DNA of 64,000 bases, taken from the NCBI GenBank assembly GCA_964036155.1, contig OZ038422.1, positions 80,375,201 through 80,439,200 of the forward strand. The letters run 5' to 3'. A model generated the notes under the pieces. The model did not search any database, was not told where the DNA came from, and saw only the letters and a program-made list of their open reading frames with translations. The position numbers and the translations under genes were made by a program. How positions within the stretch are numbered: the first letter of the stretch is position 1; each line of letters starts with the position of its first letter. Below are positions 14,437-26,741 of this stretch, in pieces. Source of the stretch: Diploscapter coronatus. Lineage: Eukaryota; Nematoda; Chromadorea; Rhabditida; Rhabditidae.

Positions 14437-17400
14437 TCACATGGGGAAGGCGACCTTTAGCTTCTTCCTCTGGGCGATTTCGTTGAGCACTTCGTTGACC
14501 GTTCTGCGACTCGTTTCGGGACACAGAGCCCACATCAGAACCATGAAGATGGCTGTCGGAATCAGGAACAACAACAGGGATTGCGCGCCGATCTGAAAGT
14601 AAGTCAAATTAGAACGCTTTTGAATTGATGCAATCTTGTAAACTATTGCTGATATTTCGCCGTAAGAATGACAAGATAATGAAAAGCTATAGCTATTATT
14701 TTGTGATAAAAGTATCCACAACAAATTCAACAAAAATGTTGCCAACCCATTTTCTAAAAGAATACTTGACTTACCAAATTAGCAACAGGATAGAATGCGA
14801 ACTCGACAATGATTTTGGTGATGGCTTCGAACATGGTGAGCGTTGCCACAGAGGAAAGGAGCAGATGGCGAGGCACGAGTTCGGCAGAGTAGAAACGTGA
14901 CACCGAGCCGATTCCACAGGCATTGATTAGAAGGAGGACTGATAGACCGATGAAAGTCGCAATCTGGAAAATGAACTTTTTCAAAGAGACTAACACATTC
15001 TGCTGCTTGAAATAAGAATATTTATACTCAGATAACGAGACGATGATGAAATAGTGTGTAAGAAGTTAAAACCATTCGCTATCTAATTTCATACTATTTT
15101 AGTCCGATAGAAAATATTCGTCTAGTTTCAAATGATAAAATTGCGCCAATTAAAAATAGCATTATATTTAGGATCCGCAAACGCAATGTACGCTAATTTT
15201 TGTCTCATCCAAAATTTCTTTTAAAAAAAGGATAGTAAATTTACTGTTTTCTGTTGCTATTTCACTAGAGATTGGAATTGTGATAAATTATCACCCCGCA
15301 ATAGGTGACAAATATGATCAGGCACATGTGTGGTACAAAAATGCCTTATAATTTTGCTGCTCGTTCATGCTCGCGGACAAAAAGCCATCTCATTTTTGTG
15401 AGTGAGCGGCACAGGGTCACAGGTCAAATGAGCAAGGAGAGTAATGAAGAATGAAATTCGAAGGACTCAAACAGCCAAAATAATGTATGCAAATTTAAAA
15501 AGACACTGCGTGTTCACGTTTTCAGTTTGTTTTTACCTACTTTTTTAGGTAAAAGCGCGTTCGGGAAAACTTTTTAATGGCCAGAACATCTAAGCTACAC
15601 CAATATCTGTCGTGGATATGGTTTTACTTCGTAAGAATAACCATAGAAATGTATTTGCAGAGCCTAATTATATTACCTTCCAGTCTGCACCCATCTCGAT
15701 GCCGATCATCATAGTTAGCAGGGAGAGGAACGACACGGCAGTCGAGCCGATAATCAGGGGACGACGACCGAGACGATCTACGAGGAACACGGGGACTAGA
15801 GTCACTGGCAGACGGAGCAGACCTGCAAATAAGATTTTTTGCAGAAAAGTAGATTTAAGAATCTTTTTAATTTGAACAAATGAAGATTCTTGACTTACCA
15901 ACAGCAAAAGATCCATAGAGCGAGTGATTGAAGCTCCAATGCGACATGGTGTGGAGAATGAATGTGGAATAGGCTCGAACGCATCTGGCGCCAGTGAAGA
16001 CATAGGCGATTTTGACCATGACACCCAACCAAGCAGCATGCCGCACCACTCGGGAAGTGGGGTCGTTTGCTTTCCAGGGCATGAACATTATCTCCTTTCC
16101 ACTGAATTCTGTTTGGACACTCGCGTCATTCTGCAAGAGAAAAGATAATTGAAAGAAAATCGTTTCTCAAAATCATTAGCTCGTGTTCATTGATTTGAAC
16201 TGATCGTGATTTTCCCTATTGTTATTTTTCTTCTCTTCTCTTTTACTTCTATCTCTTGTCATTTTAATTAGAGTTCAGTACAAAAAAATAGAAACACGAG
16301 TTAGTAAAAAAATAAAGTTTTCCATAGGAAAATCTAACCTTCTGAGCCAAGCTCTTCTTCTTCTTGCTGACACTCTCCTCGCAAATGCGCATCTCTGCAT
16401 CAACCGAGGCATCGTCAACAGCACAGCCGTGGTAGCTGGCAAGGGCTCGACGGGCCTGCAATTACAAGAACGTCATTTTGGAGAAGGGCAGACTCGAAAA
16501 TTTGGTCTTTGTCCATGACATTTGGCTATCTGTTATCGCTCATTACTCACTGTTTGTTTTGCTCGCTATCATTAATCATTCATTGTTCTTTAGTTGTTTT
16601 TTGCAGACCGATGAAAACTTGCGACTGTAACAGTGTGTAATGAAAGATTAGAGCTATCAAAAGATAATCATAAAGAAGATAAACTTTTCTTCTGGTTTTG
16701 TTTCAAATTTTCATTTCGTTAGAAAATTTTTAAAGGGTGTTATTTTCTTTTCAAAATAACCCAAATTCGAACCAACCTTCTCAACATTTCCTTCTTTTTC
16801 CATGATGAACTGTGGCGATTCGTACACCACGAAAAACATGACGAGTGTGACGAGAGAGAAGAAACAGTTGGGTACAAAATTTAGGTACCATAACTCGTCT
16901 GTAGAGAACGGAACTCCAAAGGCTTGAGTAACCAGAGATCCTGAAAGGCATCACATAAACAAGGGTGCATAAGTAATGCTGAATTTTCTAATCTTCGTTA
17001 AAAAATCGTCCGTTCATCCTTGCTACAAATTCTTTCTGTAGCATAAATGATGAAAGGAAATCTACATCTATCCAAAGATACTTTTCCTCAAGGATGGACG
17101 GACGATTATTCAAAATTATAACTATCAGCCTTGATGTTAAGATATTGGAAATCTATAAATATCGATTTAAAAAAACCATAGACTCACCGATACTCATGAA
17201 GACCTCCTGCATGCTGGCCATTCTGCCTCTGATCTGCGGCGCCGCACACTCGACAATCCAGACAGTGGCGTTGACGGAGTTGATGCCGTTGGCCCAGGAC
17301 CAGATGATTCGACCGATGAACAGCAACTCGAAGTACGGCATCGTCCATTTGGCTGCCGCGCATAGCAATGTTCCGGGAATCTGGAAAATCATAGCGTAAA

Positions 17401-19661
17401 GCGAAGAGGCAAGTTCTATTGGACGGGCTGATGATATCTTCCTTTTCTACACTATTTCGCCCTACTCTAGCCTGCATTCCTTTTATTTCTAATTATAGAG
17501 TCCATCAATCCGTCATTTAGTAACTGCCAGTGAAGACTTTTTTTTTTTTAATTTTATGCGAGACAATATTTTCGGAATTGTATAGTAAAAACATTATTTT
17601 TAAAAGCCTTACATATAACGCAGTGGCGAGAATGGCGGTCTTCTTTCTGCCGAGTCGCTTGCAGGTGTAACCAGCAGTGAATTGACCGAATATCGTGGCG
17701 ATTGGGAAGCACACGTTCAGCAGAGACCAAATTATATTCTGCAATAGAATTTTTGTTTCAAAATACAGGGTTTAAAAAATAATAATTGACTGACCAAAGT
17801 GCCAGGTTCGATCGGTTCGCCGGTTCGTATTGTCCATGATTCGTTGATATACTGCTCGATCTGAAATGAAAACTTAGAGAAGTCTAAAAACAAATCGATT
17901 TTACCTGAAGGTAAGGCTGATTGAGTACGGAAGCGATGTATCCCTGCTGAAATCCGGCCGAAAGGCACAGGGCTATAGACAATATGTGTATCGATAACGA
18001 GGGCATCCTGGAATGAACAAATTTAGAAAGAAATCATTTCATTAAATTTGATGAGAAAGTAAAGAATGTTCAAATGAAAGGGACAAGAGGTAAGTGGGCA
18101 AAACAAAAGTAATGACGTCCGGAAGCCTAAGCAAATTTAGCGACAGCTGACGAGCGGCCTACGTTTGACAAATCATCGAGCTTCCAATGTTATCATATTT
18201 TGAAAGAGAGGAGCGGGCGTTCCTATGAATTACATGTGACTTTGAAGTTCCAATATCAAGCCGATTTACTTTGAGAAATCTAATGAAATTTCGCGAATTC
18301 CACAAAAAATGCAAAAGCTTCAAATGTCACAAAATCATTCTTTTCATCATTTCCCCTTTGTAAAAGCCGCACAATTTCGAATCGGTGAATAAAAAGAAGC
18401 GAATATTTCAAACTCGACTGACCCATGACCTTAAAGATGTGAATGATAATCATGCGTTAGAGAGAAAATTGGAGAAAAGTATAGAATAATACAGGTGATA
18501 GATTGATAGATACAGTATGATAGCTGAGAGAGGAATAAGACAAAAGTCGACTAGAGTGGAAAGACAAACATAGAAAAAAGAAAACGAAGAAGAGATATCG
18601 TATGAAAAGAGAAAGAAAATTGATGAAGAGCATGGAACAAAGAAAGCGAGATTGATATGGATTATTATTTAGCAGGTTGCTTTTATACACATGTGACTCC
18701 AATAAATACGTCATTTATCAACACTCGAATCCCCTGTATATCTGAGATCTTAATGTTTAAAATAGGAAAAGTTACAGAGTGCTTTATGTATTGATAGCAT
18801 GCTTACAGAAGGAGAATATTAGAAACTGACAGAAAATATACGATAGCTAAATATGGATAAACGCTTGATGAAAACTGAAAGTTCAAAACTGAACGACTTT
18901 TTCTTGGAAAGGATATCATATTGATAGGAGAAAAACGGAGATATGATAGAAGATAAATCAAGAAAAAGGTGCGTACATTGTCTATTAAAAGCCTAGAAGG
19001 CTATATTTGAAGAGGAGAATTGAAGGACTTTCTGGAAACCGACCTACTGAAAATGATCGTAGACCTCAATAGGACTACCCCGTTTTATACTGTCGTCACA
19101 TTTTTCGTCCATCATTTTGTCATGTTTCAATCGACGATTTCGTGCTTCTTGTCAACGACAATTATCGCACCGCCGCGAGAAAAGTGGGTGTGTAAATTTA
19201 GCGAACGAAGAATGTGTCGAAATATGCTTTACTAATAACTGCAATGCCGTATCGCCAAACGGTTTTGTGATAGCATTTGTAACTATTAGACTAGAAATTA
19301 CAGATCTCCTACCAGTTCAGAAAGGCGTGACTAAAATAGAACGTCGTCGAAAATAAAAGTGTAAGAAGAAGTAGATGATCAAAGAAAAACGATGAATTAA
19401 TTGGGGAACCCCGCAAATTTGGCGATTTTGATTTTACGCTTTCAGATCTTTCAAATTGTGAAAAGGTGACACCTCAATTTTAGTAGTTTGGCTAATAACG
19501 TTCGATTTAGTTCAGTCGTGACATCATTAGCTTTTTACTGTGATATTCCGTTCCATTTGATGATAGTGTTCGACTAATACACAGTAAAAATGAGATAATA
19601 AAATCATAACTTACTTCTTCGCTTGCTTGCCCAAAAGGGTAACGCTGTCTTCGATTCGCAT
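14437..19661 (-). CDS. Sugar-transporter-like MFS protein (SLC2 family)
   Basis: This is a membrane transporter of the major facilitator superfamily, SLC2-like. Eleven exons join in frame: 19661-19615, 18007-17905, 17860-17795, 17738-17613, 17380-17188, 16940-16777, 16455-16339, 16130-15899, 15822-15677, 14963-14775 and 14592-14437, giving 512 aa with about 12 hydrophobic segments. Family signatures are present: RLGRKKT after TM2, FIGRIIWSWANG in TM4, ESPQF plus a basic loop before TM7, DRLGRRPL after TM8, YSAELVPRH after TM10 and PETS at the end. The TM7 glucose-binding QQ-SGINA motif is replaced by a stretch around VFTGARCVRAYST (316-328), so hexose transport cannot be assumed. The first intron is 1.6 kb; the 16-residue first exon (MRIEDSVTLLGKQ start) is the natural cytoplasmic leader. 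Substrate is unknown. Confidence 0.88.
17005..17106. repeat. Hairpin repeat inside a transporter intron
   Basis: The left arm TCGTCCGTTCATCCTTG (17005-17022) and right arm CAAGGATGGACGGACGA (17088-17104) are near-perfect inverted copies, separated by about 65 bp. The element lies wholly inside the intron between exons 5 and 6 of the SLC2-like gene. It has the shape of a small foldback MITE, although no target duplication is evident. Confidence 0.65.
18008..19614 (-). other. Long first intron of the transporter gene
   Basis: This 1.6-kb intron separates the 47-nt first coding exon from the second. It contains purine-rich low-complexity DNA around 18450-18650 and no coding potential I can support. 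It is a likely place for regulatory sequence, though no specific site was recognised. Confidence 0.6.
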
Positions 19662-22484
19662 TTTTAGGGATTTTAGACGATAGTTAATTTTAGATAGAAA
19701 TTATGGTAGTAGGAAATTCAGAGAGCTTGTGAGTATGTGAGGACTGTTAAACTGATAGTGATTTGGGAATAAATAAAGGGAAGCATGCGAGAGGAGCGGA
19801 AATCGGGAGAGAGTTAGAGAAAATAATTGCGACCGGAAGTCACCTCTGCATGCTTGCGTGTGTACAAAAATAGACGAAAAACACGATTTAGACGTGAATG
19901 GAGATAAAATTAGAATCTCGTGATATAGTAAAATAAACATGGTATTTATCAAGTTATCAGGAATTCGAGGATGTCACCGTTGTCACGTAAATCATATTCT
20001 ATCACAAGATTGAAGGGATATCAATATGAAAACTATCTAAGTCTTTAGCTTATTTTCACGTTATCATAATCGCTAACTTTGTGTGCGTTTATATAAAATT
20101 TATTTCGGGTTTAAATTGCACCAATTTCTAGGAATTCGGCGATTTTTGCACCACATATGCACCCATTTACCACTCCTCTGTGATGTCATGACGTTGCTCG
20201 TTGAAAGACCAAAGTGGAGGCGGGAACCATCTTTGTGGTTGTTGATGTTCTGATCTAATTGATGAGATTTGGCCCGATTCGTTTCACAATGGGTCGTGAT
20301 GCAAGTTTGTCATCGATGTTCCACATTTGGGTTCAACTAATATCGTCATATTTGGCAAATAGCTGGGTTTGAGAATACGGAGAATATGAAAAAACTTGAA
20401 ATAGGGGCAGGATGTGAAAACTGCGAAGAACACATCAAATAACGATGAAAAAGGCAACGTTTTCAACGAAATAATTGACGGAATAAGCAAACCATTGATG
20501 ATGAAATGATAATTTGGAAATCTCGCGATATCATGATTTGAAAATACACAAAGAAAAGAAAGGTTCGTGACTTTATCTTATTTATCGTTATGTATCGATA
20601 TCTTAAAATCACGAGGTGTCCATATCACCTCAACACAGATGGAAAATAATTCGATATGATATGCAAGCTTTGAAGATGCATAGATGAAAGATAAATTTGA
20701 CTTCTAAAGAGATATTCTCAGCTTTCACTAAATCTCCCCATTTCAAGCCCCAATATTCAGTTATCAATTGTCTTTATCACATCTCCTGTCAAATTTGTCA
20801 ATGACATTGAGATTTCCAAACTTCTCCACATCTTCTTTTTCAATGATATTTAATCAAAACATTGCCACCTTCCCTTCCAGATAAAGCAAAACATAATAAG
20901 TGGGCGTTTGGTATGAATTCTCGAAATTTCTTCGTAATCAGCAGTTATTATTATCTGATTTTTTGAAAATGATAACCATTATTTATCGGAAAAAGCGATT
21001 CCTACTCTTTAGAGCGTGCAGAAAATTGTGATCCTCCAATTTATCGAGAACTTTGCTGCTATTTATTCCATTTTTTGTTACTTACAATAATTAACAGCAT
21101 CAAAGTTGTCATTCCATTGTTGATCTGCAAAAATCGGGTTCAAAATATACATCTAATAAAATGATTATCTCATCACAGCGAAAGCTAAGTTGATGAAGAT
21201 AAATTCACGTTAATAGTGAAACCTACAGTGTATATCCATAATGATAATGTAGGAGTGCAAAAACTAACGATATAAAAGCACACATTTATCACAGTAAGGG
21301 TAGTTTTAGAAAATGGGCGAAACTTCATAACATTGATATATCAATATCGTCTTGTGATGTGATAGATTTGGAATTTAAAAAAAATCAGATTTAAAAATAG
21401 AAATGAAATTGTTTCATGAAATTTTCCCTCAATGGAAATAGAAATTTCCTCCAGATCATTTCTGAATCAATATGGAAGCCTTTCGCGATTATAAGCATAC
21501 TGACTCACAAAATAGTTACAGTAAATGATTTTCGAAAACGGTCCATTTCACACAAAGTTACGGCCATTTGACTCGATCTGCATCTATCTCGTTTGCTAAC
21601 AAATCCGCCCCTGGGCGTGAGTCCCTTTTCCACTTGCAAAAGACAGGGAAGGAGTGTCTTAATTGGCATTGCTTTTTATTTTTTGACGATTTCGAAATGC
21701 TTTTAAAGGTTATTCTTACTTTCCTGACTTGGATAAGGAACCTATGGATGAAAATGATAAGCTGTGGCAGTTGAGTTAGCAATGGAGCGCGTTTGCAGGC
21801 TTCAGCACTGACTAATAAAAAGACTAGTTACTTCTGTTGGTTATCTTGTATACATGGTGGAAAAATATGTATATCTCAGGTGAAACATCTAATCAAGTGA
21901 TTTGTGGTGGTTACATATATCTGCAACGATCATAAAATAATCTTCTTATTATGTATTCAACAGTGATATTTTGCTGAATTCATCCAAAATAGATGTTATT
22001 AACATTTTAAAAGTATATTCTGTGCTAAGCCAAATATCGAAAAAAAAAAATAAATAAATAAACTCAAATTTCAATAACTCGGTTGTTATCAGACTATGTA
22101 TCATCGATGCGAATGAACGTTATCAACAGTCTTCTATCTTCCAAATAATTCATTTTGAAATTCAACAGGTCTTCAGTAGCAATAGAAACGATATCATAAT
22201 GTTGTAATCATGGAAAATACTTAGTAATATGAGGTGTCATTTGTGCCATTTATAATCGACAATAAAATACACAGATAGTTTTATTTCAGTATCCATCTTC
22301 AAGTTTTAGGAATCGATTTTTAGTCTGATAAAATTGTGAAACATCAATTTAGTAGTTTCATTCCCCTTTTTTCAATGACCAATTTCAAACTCATTGATTG
22401 CAGACTTTCTCATTCAATCAATACTCTTCTACTAGTTCCATTTTGAAATAATGCTATGCTGATTGTTCAGGTCTCTTAACAAAG
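19662..22484. other. Divergent intergenic region
   Basis: These 2.8 kb between the transporter start and the F-box/kelch gene are AT-rich, with no supported exon. Short open frames of 60-85 codons occur on both strands but lack any domain or splice context. One isolated AP-1 match (TGACTCA, 21501-21507) was noted. Confidence 0.55.
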
Positions 22485-23716
22485 ATGTTAGCCAATTTAC
22501 CAGTCAAAATTATATTGTTGATCTGCGAATATCCCGAATTCAAAGACCTGGGACAATTGGCCCGGACTAGCAAGCGAATGATGCAAATAATCAAGAAATA
22601 TCTGCCGATGGCGCTCGAAATGAAAATTTTATTCTATCGTAGGAAAATATTTCTTGTATGAGCGATAATTAACTTCAGTATTTAGTGTATTATCAAAAGG
22701 GCGATGTTTGGGAAGGAAGAATTTGTCTGTTTGATTCGCATACTAGTTCTGTTGAGCAGATTGCGAAATTTACTAATTATTATGAGCCATGGGAAGTTGC
22801 AACCACAAAAGATAAAGTAGATTATTTTATTTGGCACTGCCAGTTTTGTAAATTTTAGATTTTCGCAATTAAATCTGGTAACAAATCATTTGAAATATTC
22901 GATCGGAATACTCGACAAATTTCAAGAGGTAGCATTACAAAAGCCAGTAGATTGGTTTAATGTTATTGCATTCTTTGCAGGACCAGATCCTCCTGGATGG
23001 CGTAGAGGTACATCTGTCGCTTATTTCAAAGACAAAGTGTATTATTTGGGTGGAGATACGAATCGAGTTGATGTAAGAAGATCAAATAAAAGTCCATGAA
23101 AGAGTTTATTCAGGTTTTAATAGATGGAACATGGCAACCAGGGCCTGTTTTTCCTCTTCCAATTTGTCATGTTCAAACAATAACATGCGATGAAATTTTA
23201 TACGGTTACATTATAGCATATTCATTAATGTAATTATGGATATTCAGTTATTGATGGATATGGATGGAGAAAGATATATCGGTTATCAGACGATGAACGG
23301 GAATGGATTGAAATCGGAGGGATTCCAGAACTACGAGGTTTATTCGGAGTTGCATCGCTAAATGGAAGAATTTACATAACTGGAGGAGAGGGGTCATTAA
23401 TTTTGCATGATAAATAATGTATCATTATATATTTAGTTATGGTATATCGAAATCCTGTTTGTGCCTCGACCCTTCAGCTCCAGTTAACACTCAAACTTCT
23501 CGGATCGCAGATGTGAATTATGCTAGAAAGGATCATTCACTTATTGTCGCTAACGGGAAATTGTATGCAATCGGAGGAGAGTAAGCTGAGATTTTGCATA
23601 TCTTTATACCAAATACTTGTTAATTTAGATTTCTAAAAAGATTCTGCAATTCAATCGAGGAATACGATCCACAAACGAATAAATGGCGTAAAGTTGGCGA
23701 AGTTAAAATTGAATAA
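22485..23716 (+). CDS. F-box and kelch-repeat protein
   Basis: The protein has an N-terminal F-box-like helix region (residues 1-45: LPVKIILLICEYPEF, then LARTSKRM) and kelch repeats. This is the layout of a substrate adaptor for SCF ubiquitin ligases. Eight exons join in frame: 22485-22655, 22679-22816, 22859-22928, 22981-23072, 23114-23204, 23248-23392, 23437-23580 and 23629-23716, giving 312 aa. Kelch double-glycine signatures appear in VYYLGGDTNRVDV, IYITGGEGYG and LYAIGGEF, followed by IEEYDPQTNKWRKVG. Only about four to five blades are evident, fewer than the usual six. The introns are 23-57 nt; the first (23 nt) would be exceptionally short, so the exon 1/2 boundary needs checking. TTGTTCAG at 22463-22470 could accept a spliced leader. 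AATAAA at 23761 is a well-placed poly(A) signal. No specific orthologue is named. Confidence 0.8.
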
Positions 23717-23760
23717 AGCTTGATTATAATAATCTCAGATGTCATATAGAAATTTTATTC

Positions 23761-23766
23761 AATAAA
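23761..23766 (+). terminator. Poly(A) signal of the F-box/kelch gene
   Basis: A canonical AATAAA lies 45 nt past the stop codon of the F-box/kelch gene, followed by AT-rich sequence. Confidence 0.7.
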
Positions 23767-24704
23767 ATGTGAAATAATAATTTTGTTTCAATGCACATGA
23801 TACAGATAACTTTCGAAGACATCCAAAAGTGATGAGGAATACTTGTAGTTGAAGTAAATATTCTTTAAAATATTTTATTTTAAAAAATTCTGTAACCAAA
23901 TCCAATATTTATTTTAGTGATTTCAAAGTAATTTTTTCGAGAACCTTTCATAGCAAAAGTTTTCTTTGTACCCCCTGTTTACAGTCAAATCGTCAAAACT
24001 CTCAACTTTGACCCCCACCTAGCCCCGCCCACTTTAAAGAGCGTGGCCTAATTTTCATTTTTTGTGATTAGAGTCCAAGGTTCCAATCAACCATATGGGT
24101 TTGGTTCAGATCCGAGACACTTTTGCAATTGTCCGGACCCTTGTTACAGTTATTCGTGGAATGACTCTTCATTACTCTAAAAAGTTAAATCATAAACATA
24201 TCAGCTCATAAGCCTTACCTAACACAAAGTAAGTACGAATCATAGACGATGAAGAGTTGGAAAAATTCATTTTAAACTAAACTCTCCAGTAAACTCTAAC
24301 AATAAGTACAGACATACTCAGCTGAAAGCTCATGTCATGAGATATTAGAACGCACTTGACAGAGCTCACGTTTTTCATATACTTGCATCCTTGTATCCTT
24401 GTCTTCGCCTTTATCCAACGGGTGTCAATGTGTACCGTTCGCATTTTTCCCTGCCATCAAATAACGCATTCTCTAGGTTAAGCCTGTTGGGTTCTGTTTG
24501 TTATTTCGTCGAGAAAAACGGGGACTTTTGCTCTTCTCTAATTTCTATTTCTCTGCATCCAACTATTTCGTTTTAAATCCGTAACTTTGCGTCAATTCAC
24601 ACAATTCACATAATGCCATAATCTTATATTTCTTTCTTGAAAACTATCGACTCCTAAATTTTGTATCGATTTTTCCAACTATCCATATTATATTTTAATT
24701 TGAA
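23767..24704. other. Intergenic region
   Basis: No supported feature. A short C-rich patch (about 24010-24050, containing CCCCGCCCAC) stands out from the AT-rich surroundings but matches nothing I recognise. Confidence 0.5.
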
Positions 24705-25392
24705 ATGAATTCGAACAATATCCGGAAGTAAGTAATGAGGCAGTAGCGAAAAGGTTTTGACAGTTGAAAAATTAAAATAAATCTAGTTTCCCAGAAGATT
24801 TTTCTTAGCTCGTCGAAGAGCCACTTCATATTTTTAATAATTTTCCTCGTTTTCCTGTTTAAACATCACAAAGTTCCATTTACTCTTTCCTTACTTCATC
24901 CAAATTAGAAATTTATTTTTCATCCCTTTTCGAAGAAAATATAAACCTGACGAGGTTCGAATGAAAGATTTATTTTCATCAACAGACTCAATCAATCATA
25001 TAGGATTTTTAATAAAATGTATCCAATGAACATTCCTAATTTTAGCTCAATTAGTTCAGTATAGTTAGTTAATATGATTCGAAATATGTCATGGTTTGTT
25101 CCAGACTTTAGTATAATAATGATTACTTAAAGTAAAGTACTTCTCTTTCAAATAATAATAATCTAATTTTAGGGCTTCATATGGATCACTTCCCACCGAC
25201 TATACTGAAGAAAATCCATTCACGAAGAAGGAAATCACTCTATTTATAATTATTTATTCATCCTGCGTACTTTTCTTAATCTTCATGTATGAGTTCTTAA
25301 TGCCAGTATTCAACAATCCAACATACCCATTCTACAATCACAACTATACTCAGAACTATCTTCATAGCTCTAAAATTAAATTTACGTTCTGA
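24705..25392 (+). CDS. Small single-pass membrane protein, unknown function
   Basis: Two exons, 24705-24727 and 25173-25392, join at GT...TTTTAG to give an 80-aa protein. It has a polar N-terminus (SYGSLPTDYTEENPF), basic residues KK at about residue 25, and a single hydrophobic segment (ITLFIIIYSSCVLFLIF, about 28-44). After it comes an Asn/Tyr-rich tail (YPFYNHNYTQNY) with an N-glycosylation sequon NYT. By the positive-inside rule the N-terminus should face the cytoplasm. I do not recognise the family. Support comes from the clean splice junction and a sensible topology; the 445-bp intron and short length weaken it. It sits alone between the F-box/kelch and jun genes. Confidence 0.6.
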
Positions 25393-26741
25393 TTTATGCG
25401 AACATAAATAATTCTTGAATCATATCTACTCGAAAATTAGATAATTAAACTCGAACTTAACAAGAAGCATAAAATGTTAGAGTACTACTTTATTTAACTC
25501 AAGAAGCGATCGATATATTTATTTTTCACTTACTTTATCAGGACTGAGAGAATGATCACCAGAAATCCCTTGCTACCTACTCGCTGCATATTTTCTTTAC
25601 AAATTATCTTCTCTAATCTGTTATAAGCTACAAATTTTGCCTATACGAGGTAATGCCGTAACTATGGCACGGCCTTGCTACCTACTCAGCATATTTTATT
25701 TTTGTCCAACTAAAGTGCTCCTCAGGTCTGTACTTTACAGAGCTAAAATTGAAGGGTTATGTGAATTTAATACCCTAGAAAAGTGTAAACTTCACGAAGA
25801 TCTGCTAGGCAGAAATGAGCCAACGATCTATAGCTAATTCACTAGGGCCTCAAATTTTTGCGGGTCATTGCATTCATAAATGGACCATTAAAATTATGAA
25901 CTTTTAAAGTATAAATTTATTTGAAGAATATTTATTTATTCGACAACTATAAACTTTATATCATCACAAATTCCATAATGTTACTCGTAACATTTTTACG
26001 GAGAATATTTGCAGAAAATCATTGAAATATGCAAAACTATTCTCCATAAAAAGTCATAAAATCATGCAGGTATAGACGATTATTGGCTCTTTCAACTACA
26101 GGCTAAATGTATTACCGTAATACTATTGATATATTCAGAAGGAAATTAATATATCGAAATTTGTGGATTCTCAAAAATTAAAATATCGATATATTTCAAA
26201 GGTAGTTTCAATAGAACTCTGTCAAATTGAGAAGGATAAACAAGAAAAACTCATGCCGCATAAAGAGGAAATAAACGAGACTTATGATGCAAAATAAACA
26301 AGCTAAAATAAAAATATAAAAATGAACTCGTTGTGAAAAATATGAACATGAATGGAAGTTTATGAGATCATCGGGGATTCAAGGGGTAGCTGAATAAAAG
26401 AACGTCGAGGCAAAACATGACATTTTGACGATTTGACTCCGCTAAACTCTCAATGCCTTTCGTCATTTCGTCAGAAAATTTAGCTGCCAAAAGAAATATC
26501 GGTGCATTCTAATAATACAACTTATAAGACTAATTTAAAAAGGTAGGTAGGTTAAAAATATTGGGAATTTCCAACTCAGCTGACAAAATAAAGGAATAAT
26601 GGTTCAAAGAAATTCAAAAATATTTCGAACACCCAACTTGATTACTACTGCATGGCTCCAAGGAGGCTTGAGAATAGAGAGTGTCTATAATTGGGCAATT
26701 AAGGGGAATAATCACCTAATTAAGTCGAGCTAATTAGGCAA
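25393..26741. other. Intergenic region with a partial direct repeat
   Basis: No gene is supported. The sequence should include the 3' UTR of the small membrane protein gene and that of jun (minus strand). A 15-bp sequence, CCTTGCTACCTACTC, occurs at about 25568 and again at about 25673, each followed by GCATATTTT within a few bases. This is a local duplication about 105 bp apart. Confidence 0.55.

Noticed and set aside
25568..25695. Local direct repeat CCTTGCTACCTACTC
   Set aside because: It is real but short (two copies, about 24 bp) and not linked to any element; mentioned only within the intergenic entry.
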